This document shows positions 27,269 through 34,402 of a stretch of 34,402 bases of DNA, one piece after another. Numbering within the stretch: position 1 is the first letter of the stretch; every line of letters starts with the position of its first letter. The notes under the pieces were generated by a model. The model was given only the letters and a program-made list of their open reading frames with translations, was not told where the DNA came from and did no database searches. Source of the DNA: an uncultured Methylophilaceae bacterium. GTDB lineage: Bacteria > Pseudomonadota > Gammaproteobacteria > Burkholderiales > Methylophilaceae. Location of the stretch: the NCBI GenBank assembly GCA_905618945.1, contig CAJQTF010000008.1, positions 1 to 34,402 of the forward strand, given 5' to 3'. Both the position numbers and the translations under genes were made by a program.

Positions 27269-27556
27269 CTAGGGAATTTTAATTTTTGAATCTTTATTAG
27301 CCCTAAAAATAACCAACTGTTTGCCTATATGATTAATTGAAATCGCACTAAGTTTTTTACATATTAAATTTAAAAATTCTTGTCTTTTCAATTTATCGTT
27401 AACTTGAACTTGAATCTTAATTAACTCATGGGCTTTTAGGTTGCCTTCAATTTCCTTAATAACTGCCTCAGAAAGACCTTTGTTACCAACTTGAACAACA
27501 GCATTAATTGAGTGGGATAGACCTTTTAAGTAAGAAATTTGTTTTGAATTTAGCAT
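27269..27556 (-). CDS. yhbY: YhbY-family CRM-domain RNA-binding protein
   Basis: Small RNA-binding protein that associates with pre-50S ribosomal particles in E. coli. The 95-residue protein is a single CRM domain: LNSKQISYLKGLSHSI, then the GxxG loop VGNKGLSEAV, then a helix and IGKQLVIFR. It is divergent from rlmE, another ribosome-maturation gene, with a 39-base gap, a neighbourhood kept in many proteobacteria. Start ATG 27556 follows an AT-rich leader. Confidence 0.93.
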   Translation of the reverse strand: MLNSKQISYLKGLSHSINAVVQVGNKGLSEAVIKEIEGNLKAHELIKIQVQVNDKLKRQEFLNLICKKLSAISINHIGKQLVIFRANKDSKIKIP

Positions 27557-27595
27557 TTTTATTTTTTTAATTTATTAGGATGTGAATCATATCAG

Positions 27596-28219
27596 ATGAA
27601 AAGAACAAGAACTAGTAAAAGCTGGATGGCTGAGCATGTTTCTGATTCTTTTGTTAGGCAAGCTCAGAAGGATGGGTACCGTTCGCGCGCAGCTTATAAA
27701 TTAATTGAAATTGATGAAAAATATAATCTTTTTAAAGAAAATATGACTGTTCTTGATTTAGGGTCAGCTCCAGGAAGTTGGTCGCAGGTTGCAGCAAAAA
27801 GAATCGGTTTCAAGGGAAATGTTATTGCATTAGATCTATTAGAAATGCAGCCCATTAAAAAAGTAGAGTTCATTCAGGGAGATTTTAGAGATAATAAGAT
27901 CCTGATTGAAGTAGAGAATAAATTAAAAAATTCGGTAGTAGACCTTGTAATTTCAGATATGGCACCCAATATAACTGGAGTAAAGGTGGTAGATCAATCA
28001 GCAGCTATCTATCTAAATGAGCTTGCTTTAGATTTTTCTTGTAATTGGTTGAAACTGAATGGGCATTTATTGGTCAAGTCATTTATAGGTGCTGATTTTG
28101 ATAGCTTTGTTAATTCTATGAAGCCTTTCTTTAAAAAGGTAATAAGGATAAAGCCTAGCTCTTCAAGGAGTAGAAGTTCAGAAATATTTGTATTAGGCTA
28201 TGGAAAATTAAATACATAA
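27596..28219 (+). CDS. rlmE: 23S rRNA (uridine2552-2'-O)-methyltransferase RlmE
   Basis: Methylates U2552 in the A loop of 23S rRNA (also known as FtsJ/RrmJ). The 207-residue protein shows SAM motif VLDLGSAPGSWSQV and the catalytic tetrad Lys35, Asp121, Lys161, Glu196, each exactly three less than in the E. coli enzyme. Start ATG 27596 has its nearest AGGA 15 bases upstream, which is too far for a normal ribosome site. A five-codon frame opening GTG 27582 ends in an ATGA overlap with the start and could couple translation, though this may be chance. ftsH follows, as in E. coli. Confidence 0.96.
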   Translation: MKRTRTSKSWMAEHVSDSFVRQAQKDGYRSRAAYKLIEIDEKYNLFKENMTVLDLGSAPGSWSQVAAKRIGFKGNVIALDLLEMQPIKKVEFIQGDFRDNKILIEVENKLKNSVVDLVISDMAPNITGVKVVDQSAAIYLNELALDFSCNWLKLNGHLLVKSFIGADFDSFVNSMKPFFKKVIRIKPSSSRSRSSEIFVLGYGKLNT

Positions 28220-28281
28220 GTTTTTAAAGATATTCTAGTTTAGAATAAAGAATGTAACGATTAACTAATAAAGGTAACAAT

Positions 28282-30174
28282 GTGAATAACAACTTTAAAA
28301 GTATAGCAATATGGCTTGTAATTGGCCTATTTATGATGACTATTTTTAATCAATTTTCTGGCTCTCCTCGATTTGAAAATAAATTGGTTTATTCTGAGTT
28401 TATGGCACAAGTTAAAACGGGAAGTATTTCTAAAGTAGAAATTGACGGGCCTAACCTTACTGGAATAACTGCTGACGGGAAAAAGTTTTCAACATACGCC
28501 CCTACTGATCCGTATTTAGTGTCAGATTTGCTTAAATATAATGTAGTTGTAGACGCAAAACCAGCAAAACAACAATCACTATTAATGAGTATATTCATTT
28601 CATGGTTCCCGATGATTTTATTGGTTGGCGTATGGATATTCTTTATGCGCCAGATGCAGGGTGGAAATAAAGGTGGTGGTGGACCCTTCTCTTTCGGTAA
28701 AAGCAAAGCAAGGCAACTTGATAAATCTACTAATAAAACCACGTTTAAAGACGTTGCGGGATGTGATGAAGCTAAAGAAGAGGTACATGAATTAGTTGAT
28801 TTTTTAAAAGATCCAACAAAATTTCATAAATTAGGCGGCCGAATTCCTCGGGGTGTTTTAATGGTGGGGCCTCCAGGTACTGGTAAAACTCTTCTTGCAA
28901 GAGCTGTTGCAGGAGAAGCAAATGTTCCATTTTTCACTATATCTGGTTCGGACTTTGTTGAGATGTTTGTTGGTGTTGGTGCAGCAAGGGTTAGAGATAT
29001 GTTTGAGCAAGCTAAAAAAAGCTCCCCATGTATTATTTTTATTGATGAAATAGATGCGGTTGGAAGGAGTAGGGGCTCAGGAACTGGTGGCGGAAACGAT
29101 GAGCGCGAACAAACATTGAATCAACTACTTGTAGAATTAGATGGTTTTGAACCTAATTCAGGAGTAATTGTTATAGCTGCAACTAACAGAGCTGACGTGC
29201 TTGATAAAGCCTTATTAAGACCAGGCCGTTTTGATAGACAAATTATGGTTTCACTTCCTGATATCAAAGGTAGAGAAGAAATTTTACTTGTCCATATGAG
29301 AAAAATTCCAGCTGACCCAGATGTAAAGGCAGATATTATTGCTCGAGGTACTCCAGGGTTTTCTGGTGCTGATTTAGCAAATTTAGTTAATGAATCAGCT
29401 TTATTTGCTGCAAGGTCTAACAAGCGCACTGTAGATATGGAAGATTTTGAAGAAGCAAAAGATAAAATATTCATGGGTCCAGAAAGAAAATCACTTATCA
29501 TGCGCGAAGAAGAGAGAAAGAACACTGCATACCACGAATCAGGGCATGCTGTTGTTGCTCAGCTACTTCCAAATGCTGACCCAGTTCATAAGGTAACAAT
29601 AATGCCAAGAGGTTGGGCTCTTGGGCTTACTTGGCAGTTACCAGAATTCGATAGCTTTAGTAACTTTAAAGAGAAAATGCTAGAAGAAATATCTATTCTT
29701 TTTGGAGGCCGGATTGCGGAAGAGGTTTTTATGAAGCAAATGTCGACTGGGGCAGCAAATGATTTTGAGCGTGCAACAAAATTGGCAAGAGAGATGGTAA
29801 CTAAGTATGGTATGTCAGACAAACTAGGAACTATGGTGTATGTAGATGACAACCAAGATTCTTTCTTAAACACTAAATCTATTTCTGAGGCGACTCAACT
29901 GAAAGTCGATACAGAAATAAAGTCAATCTTAGATCAGCAATATAAAATTGCTCGTAAATTAATTGAAAAAAATAAAAGAAAAATTGAGTCAATGGCTAAA
30001 GCTCTTCTTGAGTATGAGACAATTGATAGCGATCAGATTGCCGATGTAATGGCGGGTAAAAAAGTTAGATCACCTAAACCATCTCGAGCTTCAGTGAAGC
30101 CTCCAAAAGATAAGAAAGGCCCAACTATTGGACCTGATAGTTTAGCAACGCAACCAACAGCAAAGAACAAGTAA
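28282..30174 (+). CDS. ftsH: ATP-dependent zinc metalloprotease FtsH
   Basis: Membrane-anchored AAA+ protease that degrades misassembled membrane proteins and regulators such as sigma-32 and LpxC in E. coli. The 630-residue protein has TM1 (about 8-25), a periplasmic domain, TM2 (about 102-121), Walker A GPPGTGKT (196-203), Walker [34 protein letters not shown] and zinc motif HESGH (418-422). The tail is Lys/Pro-rich. The start is GTG 28282 behind AAAGG; ATG 28280 in another frame is followed at once by TGA. The gap to rlmE has a 7-bp hairpin (28231-28247). A terminator lies directly after the stop. Confidence 0.98.
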   Translation: MNNNFKSIAIWLVIGLFMMTIFNQFSGSPRFENKLVYSEFMAQVKTGSISKVEIDGPNLTGITADGKKFSTYAPTDPYLVSDLLKYNVVVDAKPAKQQSLLMSIFISWFPMILLVGVWIFFMRQMQGGNKGGGGPFSFGKSKARQLDKSTNKTTFKDVAGCDEAKEEVHELVDFLKDPTKFHKLGGRIPRGVLMVGPPGTGKTLLARAVAGEANVPFFTISGSDFVEMFVGVGAARVRDMFEQAKKSSPCIIFIDEIDAVGRSRGSGTGGGNDEREQTLNQLLVELDGFEPNSGVIVIAATNRADVLDKALLRPGRFDRQIMVSLPDIKGREEILLVHMRKIPADPDVKADIIARGTPGFSGADLANLVNESALFAARSNKRTVDMEDFEEAKDKIFMGPERKSLIMREEERKNTAYHESGHAVVAQLLPNADPVHKVTIMPRGWALGLTWQLPEFDSFSNFKEKMLEEISILFGGRIAEEVFMKQMSTGAANDFERATKLAREMVTKYGMSDKLGTMVYVDDNQDSFLNTKSISEATQLKVDTEIKSILDQQYKIARKLIEKNKRKIESMAKALLEYETIDSDQIADVMAGKKVRSPKPSRASVKPPKDKKGPTIGPDSLATQPTAKNK

Positions 30175-30203
30175 AATAGGGGGTTGCAAAACCCCCTATT
30201 TTT
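30175..30203 (+). terminator. Rho-independent terminator between ftsH and folP
   Basis: Perfect 11-bp stem AATAGGGGGTT (30175-30185) / AACCCCCTATT (30190-30200) closed by a GCAA tetraloop and followed by a T-run (30199-30203). It begins directly after the ftsH stop. folP starts only three bases after the T-run, so readthrough must feed folP unless a promoter lies within ftsH. Confidence 0.88.
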
Positions 30204-30206
30204 GCG

Positions 30207-31028
30207 ATGAATTCAATAAAAAAACTCCTTCAAAAAAATAAAGAATCTCTTATTATGGGTGTACTTAATGTTACCCCTGATTCATTTTCAGATGGTGGAA
30301 AATTCATTACTCCTAATACAGCACTTCAGCATGTCGATATGATGGTTACTAATGGAGCAGATATAATCGATATCGGAGCAGAATCAACAAGACCTGGAGC
30401 AAAAATAGTTCCCGTTAGCGAAGAAAGAAAAAGAATTGAACCTGTAGTAAAAGCTATAAAGAAAAATTTTAATATTCCAATTTCAATTGATACATACAAG
30501 CCAGAAATAATGGAATTAAGTATTGATTTAGGAGTTGAGATGATTAATGATATCTATGCATTAAGGAAGCCTGGAGCTTTAGATATTGTTGCTAATTCAG
30601 ATGTGATGTTATGTTTAATGCATATGAAAGGGACCCCAAAGGATATGCAGAATAAACCTTCATATAAAAATATAATGAATGAGGTAAGTCAATTCCTTCA
30701 AGAAAGAATTTATGCCTGTGGCGCTGCAGGTATAAATCAATCAAGGTTAGTGATAGATCCTGGTTTTGGATTTGGAAAAACCCATGAAAATAATTTAAAA
30801 TTATTTCAATCTTTAGGTGAATTAAGAATTTCATCGATACCATTACTTGTAGGAGTTTCAAGAAAATCAATGGTAAGAAATATCATTGGTGATGAAGAAA
30901 ATGATATTATTCAGACAAGTGCAATTATGGCCGCACTTAGTGTTTTGAGAGGGGCAAAGATAGTTAGAGTTCATGACGTTATAGAAACAAAAAATGCACT
31001 TAAAATATTACAACTAAAAGATTATTAA
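30207..31028 (+). CDS. folP: Dihydropteroate synthase
   Basis: Joins 4-aminobenzoate to dihydropterin pyrophosphate in folate synthesis; the target of sulfonamides. The 273-residue TIM barrel shows MGVLNVTPDSFSDGG (17-31), DIGAESTRPGA, the SIDTYK strand, LMHMKGTPKDMQ, DPGFGFGKT and VGVSRKSM. Start ATG 30207 comes straight after a terminator hairpin and has no Shine-Dalgarno. The next Met lies inside the pterin-binding motif, so the start is firm. Followed by glmM after 6 bases, as in the E. coli ftsH-folP-glmM order. Confidence 0.97.
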   Translation: MNSIKKLLQKNKESLIMGVLNVTPDSFSDGGKFITPNTALQHVDMMVTNGADIIDIGAESTRPGAKIVPVSEERKRIEPVVKAIKKNFNIPISIDTYKPEIMELSIDLGVEMINDIYALRKPGALDIVANSDVMLCLMHMKGTPKDMQNKPSYKNIMNEVSQFLQERIYACGAAGINQSRLVIDPGFGFGKTHENNLKLFQSLGELRISSIPLLVGVSRKSMVRNIIGDEENDIIQTSAIMAALSVLRGAKIVRVHDVIETKNALKILQLKDY

Positions 31029-31034
31029 ATATAA

Positions 31035-32372
31035 ATGACAAGAAAATATTTTGGTACGGATGGAATAAGAGGTAAAACTGGCGACCACCCAATAACCCCT
31101 GAGTTTTTTATTAAGCTTGGCTATGCGGCTGGCATCGTTCTTACGAAATCCTGGAATAAGGAAAAAAGGCCAGCAGTTGTTATTGGTAAAGATACTAGAA
31201 TATCAGGCTATATGCTTGAATCTGCTCTTGAGTCAGGCTTCTCCTCTGCTGGAGTTGATGTACTTTTGACTGGACCTATTCCAACTCCAGCAATTGCATT
31301 TTTAACTAAATCATTAGGCGCTCAAATTGGAGTTGTAATTACAGCTTCTCATAATTCATTTGAAGATAATGGCATTAAGTTTTTTTCTAATTTAGGACTT
31401 AAACTTTCTGATGAGGTGGAATTAGAAATTGAGGCCTTATTAGATAAAGAAATTAATCGTAACCCTTCAAATATATTAGGCAAAGCAAGGCGAATTGATA
31501 ATGCAATTGATTTGTATGTAAGTTTTTGTAAAAGTACTGTTGATCATAGTTTTAATATAAATTCATTAAAGATTGTTTTAGATTGTGCTCATGGCGCAAC
31601 TTATCAAGTTGCCCCAAAAGTTTTTTCTGGCCTTGGTGCAGAGGTCGTCATAATTAATAATAAACCAGATGGATTAAATATCAATCATGATGCAGGATCG
31701 GTTCATCCTGAGTTACTACAAAAAAGTGTTTTAAGTAATAATGCTGATTTAGGAATAGCATTTGATGGAGATGGTGATCGCGTAATTATGTCAGATTCAA
31801 ATGGTAATCTTATTGATGGTGATCAATTATTGTTTCTAATAGTTCAGAATTATTATAAAAAAAATATATTAAAAGGCGGGGTTGTAGGAACTTTAATGAC
31901 AAATTTAGCATTTGAGGAGCAGTGTAAAAAAATGAATATACCTTTTTTGCGCTCCAATGTTGGCGACCGTTATGTCTCAGAATTACTTTATCAGAAAGAT
32001 TGGATGTTGGGAGGTGAGAATTCTGGACATATTCTAATAACTAATAAGCACTCAACTGGTGATGGAATTATTTCTGCTTTACAAGTCTTAAATTCAATTC
32101 TTGAAGCTAAGCAATCTATAGAGGAAGCTTTAAAATCAATTCCAATGTACCCACAAGTTTTGATTAATTTACCACTAACTAAAAAAGTAGACTTAACTTC
32201 TTCAGTGATGGAGCGAGCCATTACAGATGCAAAACTAATAATGCAGAATAAAGGGCGTATTCTAATTAGGAAGTCAGGTACTCAGGCATTAATAAGAGTT
32301 ATGACAGAGGGGCCTGATAAACAAAAAGCAATTAAAGCCGCAAATTTTTTAATTGAAAAAATTAAGACTTAA
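31035..32372 (+). CDS. glmM: Phosphoglucosamine mutase
   Basis: Interconverts glucosamine-6-phosphate and glucosamine-1-phosphate, leading to UDP-GlcNAc for peptidoglycan and LPS. The 445-residue protein has KYFGTDGIRG at the start, phosphoserine Ser105 in ITASHNS, metal loop FDGDGDR with Asp244, Asp246 and Asp248, and the sugar loop GGENSGHI. The C-terminal phosphate loop reads RKSGTQALIRVM where the family usually has RxSGTEP; the Glu and Pro are both replaced, though Arg, Ser and Gly-Thr remain. It is the last gene of the plus-strand cluster and converges on pstB with a 5-base gap. Confidence 0.96.
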   Translation: MTRKYFGTDGIRGKTGDHPITPEFFIKLGYAAGIVLTKSWNKEKRPAVVIGKDTRISGYMLESALESGFSSAGVDVLLTGPIPTPAIAFLTKSLGAQIGVVITASHNSFEDNGIKFFSNLGLKLSDEVELEIEALLDKEINRNPSNILGKARRIDNAIDLYVSFCKSTVDHSFNINSLKIVLDCAHGATYQVAPKVFSGLGAEVVIINNKPDGLNINHDAGSVHPELLQKSVLSNNADLGIAFDGDGDRVIMSDSNGNLIDGDQLLFLIVQNYYKKNILKGGVVGTLMTNLAFEEQCKKMNIPFLRSNVGDRYVSELLYQKDWMLGGENSGHILITNKHSTGDGIISALQVLNSILEAKQSIEEALKSIPMYPQVLINLPLTKKVDLTSSVMERAITDAKLIMQNKGRILIRKSGTQALIRVMTEGPDKQKAIKAANFLIEKIKT

Positions 32373-32379
32373 TTTTTTT
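32356..32379. terminator. AT-rich palindrome at the glmM/pstB convergence, possible two-way terminator
   Basis: AAAAAATTAAG (32356-32366) and CTTAATTTTTT (32368-32378) form an 11-bp inverted repeat with a single central base, so the real loop is at least three bases. It overlaps the glmM stop and touches the pstB stop; either strand would give a hairpin followed by U. The stem is nearly all A/T, so it would be weak. Confidence 0.4.
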
Positions 32380-33181
32380 ATCCAAACTTACCGGTTATGT
32401 AATCTTCTGTTTCTTTTTTAGATGGGTTTGTAAAAATCTGATTAGTTGCATCGAACTCAACTAATTTTCCGAGATACATATAAGCAGTATAGTCAGAAAT
32501 TCTAGCAGCTTGCTGCATGTTATGAGTCACAATTAATATCGATAGCTTTTGTTTTAATTCTGACATTAACTCTTCTATGTTCATTGTAGCAATTGGATCT
32601 AGTGCTGAGGTTGGTTCATCAAACAACATAATCTCAGGCTCTGTTGCCAAAGCTCTTGCTATACATAATCTTTGTTGTTGTCCGCCTGAAAGGTTAAAAG
32701 CAAGATCTTGTAAGCGATCTTTTACCTCATTCCATAACGATGCACCTTTCAATGCTTCTTCAACTTTTTCATCTAATGAACGTTTATTAGACTCACCCCT
32801 AACCCTAAGGCCATAAGCTACATTTTCATAGATTGATTTTGGGAAGGGGTTGGGTTTTTGAAATACCATACTAATTCTCATACGTACCTCTATTGGATCA
32901 ACTCCGTCTGATAGTATGTTGGTATTATCTGGCTGTAAAATAATTTGACCATCATATCGATTCCCAGGGTAAAGATCATGCATTCTATTAAAACATCTTA
33001 GAAAGGTTGATTTACCACATCCAGAAGGACCAATGAGGGCAGTAATTTTATTTTCGTAAACAGGCAAGCTAACATTGTTTAACGCTTGTGTTCCATCAGC
33101 ATAAAAGAAATTAAGATTTTTAGATTCAGCCTTAATTATTTCATCATGACTTATTTTATTTGTAGTAATTTTTTTTACCAT
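32378..33181 (-). CDS. pstB: Phosphate ABC transporter ATP-binding protein PstB
   Basis: ATPase of the high-affinity PstSCAB phosphate importer, on the cytosolic face of the inner membrane. The 267-residue product has Walker A GPSGCGKS (51-58), a Q-loop [20 protein letters not shown] typical of PstB, ABC signature LSGGQQQR (164-171) and Walker B IMLFDEP (184-190). Start ATG 33181 overlaps the pstA stop by 7 bases. It is the last gene on this strand here: phoU, which often follows pstB, is absent and glmM converges instead. Confidence 0.97.
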   Translation of the reverse strand: MVKKITTNKISHDEIIKAESKNLNFFYADGTQALNNVSLPVYENKITALIGPSGCGKSTFLRCFNRMHDLYPGNRYDGQIILQPDNTNILSDGVDPIEVRMRISMVFQKPNPFPKSIYENVAYGLRVRGESNKRSLDEKVEEALKGASLWNEVKDRLQDLAFNLSGGQQQRLCIARALATEPEIMLFDEPTSALDPIATMNIEELMSELKQKLSILIVTHNMQQAARISDYTAYMYLGKLVEFDATNQIFTNPSKKETEDYITGKFG

Positions 33182-34119
33182 TTAATTTTTTTCCTAATAT
33201 TATATCTCAGCTTAATTGCAAAACCATTCATTAAAAGGGTAAGCATTATAATCACTGCCCCAGTAGCTGCAGCATTAACATGAAATGCATGTTGTGGTCT
33301 TGAAATCCAATTGAACATTTGAATAGGTAGCACTGTAAAGCCAGAGTCCAACCATTCAAAGTTTAAAAATGGAGGCTCTAAACCAATAGGGCTTGGAGGT
33401 AAAAATGCAATAAATGTAAGAGCCCCAATCGTTATGATTGGTGCAGTTTCACCAATTGCTCTGGCCATGCCAATAATTACACCTGTTAAAATACCTCCAT
33501 AAGAATATGGAATTACATGGTTATGACAAACCTGCCATTTTGTTGCACCAACAGCATAAGCAGCTTCGCGAATATGAACAGGTATTGCTCTAATAGCTTC
33601 TCTTGTTGAAACAATAACGATAGGAAGCATAAGAAGAGCTAAGGTAAGACCTGCAGTTAAAATACTTTGGCCTAATCCAAAACTGTAAACAAATAATCCC
33701 AAAGCTAGTAAGCCATAAATAATTGAGGGAACGCCAGCTAAATTAGAAACATTAATTTCTATTAGGTCAGAAAACCAGTTTTTCTTGGCATATTCTTCAA
33801 GATAAACCCCTGATGTAATCCCTAATGGTACTGCAACAATAAATGTAACTAAAAGCACTAATGAAGACCCAATCCAGGCTGATAATATTCCTGCACGTGC
33901 TGCACGCCTAGATGGAAAATTAGAGAAAAAATCTAAATTAAACCTTGGGTAGCCATCAATTACCAAATCAAGAAATAAAATTAAAAGTGTAATAGTTAGT
34001 GATGCAATTACAAGAGTACCTAAACTAGCAAAAATAAAATCGTATCGTTTATGGTTAGCAATCGTCTTTCGGATCGAATTTAAATTTTTATTGGCAGCTG
34101 GTTTGTTTTGAATAGTCAT
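33175..34119 (-). CDS. pstA: Phosphate ABC transporter permease PstA
   Basis: One of the two membrane channel subunits of the phosphate importer. The 314-residue product has about six hydrophobic segments, the first near 32-54. The cytoplasmic loop [28 protein letters not shown] is given here by its start and end (about 186-213) and is the BPD-type EAA motif; [13 protein letters not shown] follows, typical of PstA. It has a roughly 30-residue basic N-terminal extension before the first helix. It sits between pstC (4-base gap) and pstB (7-base overlap), so all three are in one operon. Confidence 0.96.
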   Translation of the reverse strand: MTIQNKPAANKNLNSIRKTIANHKRYDFIFASLGTLVIASLTITLLILFLDLVIDGYPRFNLDFFSNFPSRRAARAGILSAWIGSSLVLLVTFIVAVPLGITSGVYLEEYAKKNWFSDLIEINVSNLAGVPSIIYGLLALGLFVYSFGLGQSILTAGLTLALLMLPIVIVSTREAIRAIPVHIREAAYAVGATKWQVCHNHVIPYSYGGILTGVIIGMARAIGETAPIITIGALTFIAFLPPSPIGLEPPFLNFEWLDSGFTVLPIQMFNWISRPQHAFHVNAAATGAVIIMLTLLMNGFAIKLRYNIRKKIKW

Positions 34120-34123
34120 TTAT

Positions 34124-34402
34124 TTAATAACGCTCCGCATATTTTTTACGTACTGCATGACCTAAAATATTAATTAATAAAGTCATTATTAATAAAGTTA
34201 ATCCAGCAGCAAAAATACTTTGATAACCAATACCACCATGCTCTAAATCTCCCAAGGCAACAGATACTATATAGGATGTAATAGTTGCAGCACTTTCAAC
34301 CGGATTGAATGTAAAATTTGGTTGTTGTCCAGCAGCAATTGCTACAATCATAGTCTCACCAACGGCGCGACTAATTGCTAAAATATATGCAGCGACAATT
34401 CC
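34124..34402 (-). CDS. pstC: Phosphate ABC transporter permease PstC (5' part outside window)
   Basis: C-terminal 92 residues of the second channel subunit of the phosphate importer. The frame stays open from the right window edge: the codons before the internal Met at 34351 read AAYILAISRAVGETM, and the RAVGETM block is the conserved PstC loop, so Met 34351 is not the start. Two hydrophobic helices follow (TITSYIVSVALG and IFAAGLTLLIMTLLINILG), ending VRKKYAERY. It lies 4 bases upstream of pstA. The N-terminal part and pstS, if present, lie beyond the window. Confidence 0.95.
   Translation of the reverse strand, partial: GIVAAYILAISRAVGETMIVAIAAGQQPNFTFNPVESAATITSYIVSVALGDLEHGGIGYQSIFAAGLTLLIMTLLINILGHAVRKKYAERY

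Noticed and set aside
27582-27599. Five-codon leader ORF before rlmE
   Set aside because: Although it ends in an ATGA overlap with rlmE, the AGGA lies one base from its GTG, so the ribosome site spacing is wrong and chance is likely.
28231-28247. Hairpin TATTCTA/TAGAATA before ftsH as a terminator for rlmE
   Set aside because: Seven A/T-rich pairs with a 3-base loop and no T-run; too weak to call. It is noted only with ftsH.
29121-29525. Minus-strand open frame inside ftsH
   Set aside because: Antisense of the AAA domain; Ser-rich composition typical of reversed AT-rich coding.
1-34402. Mobile elements, prophage, toxin-antitoxin, CRISPR, tRNA or rRNA genes
   Set aside because: No transposase, integrase, repeat array, tRNA-like cloverleaf or rRNA stretch was recognised; the genes are core and intact.

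Overview
The window is AT-rich (roughly two thirds A+T by eye), tightly packed chromosomal DNA carrying almost only core bacterial genes. No tRNA, rRNA, CRISPR array, insertion sequence, integrase or phage gene is visible. No stretch over 300 bases lacks a gene, and the longest gap is about 160 bases. The gene set and order (ftsE-ftsY, an M16 peptidase pair, rsmD, coaD; grpE-dnaK-dnaJ; hrcA / nadK-recN / fur / bamE-dapB-carA-carB-greA; yhbY / rlmE-ftsH-folP-glmM; pst genes) is the order known from Betaproteobacteria. With low GC and a complete Entner-Doudoroff pair (edd, eda), I infer a streamlined aquatic member of the Methylophilaceae type (OM43 / Methylopumilus-like). This is an inference from gene order and composition, not a database result.

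Layout. 1-1348 (minus): end-truncated ftsE and ftsY (cell division / SRP receptor). 1435-5615 (plus): one zinc-ligand-bearing and one ligand-less M16 peptidase, rsmD, coaD, an overlooked 40-codon ORF and gloA, packed with overlaps or gaps of a few bases except the roughly 5-base gap before coaD. 5616-9305 (minus): heat-shock operon grpE-dnaK-dnaJ with two good sigma-32-type promoters and a strong hairpin between dnaK and dnaJ. 9465-12578 (plus): edd, eda and a HAD phosphatase. 12575-17169 (minus): hrcA-hemH-hldD-hldE (heat-shock repressor, haem, LPS heptose synthesis). 17271-19805 (plus): nadK and recN. 19794-20261 (minus): fur. 20320-27265 (plus): bamE, dapB, carA, carB, greA and a DUF4149 membrane protein. 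27269-27556 (minus): yhbY. 27596-32372 (plus): rlmE, ftsH, folP, glmM. 32378-34402 (minus): pstB, pstA and the end of pstC.

How the genes work together. Chaperone (GrpE/DnaK/DnaJ), repressor (HrcA) and membrane protease (FtsH) genes cover the stress response. edd/eda turn 6-phosphogluconate into pyruvate and glyceraldehyde-3-phosphate. hldE/hldD make ADP-heptose for LPS. bamE, glmM and dapB feed envelope building. carAB supplies carbamoyl phosphate to arginine and pyrimidines. pst imports phosphate.

I did not find a novel multi-gene system. The points most worth a second look are the 40-codon ORF locked by ATGA overlaps between coaD and gloA; the paired sigma-32 promoters with no CIRCE site; the G5/C5 hairpins set directly before dnaJ and folP, both of which lack a Shine-Dalgarno; the promoter plus leader hairpin before carA; a dyad in the fur/bamE divergent region; the tandem 54-bp duplication giving FtsY a histone-H1-like N-terminus; and a recurring AUGUGA arrangement at gene starts.
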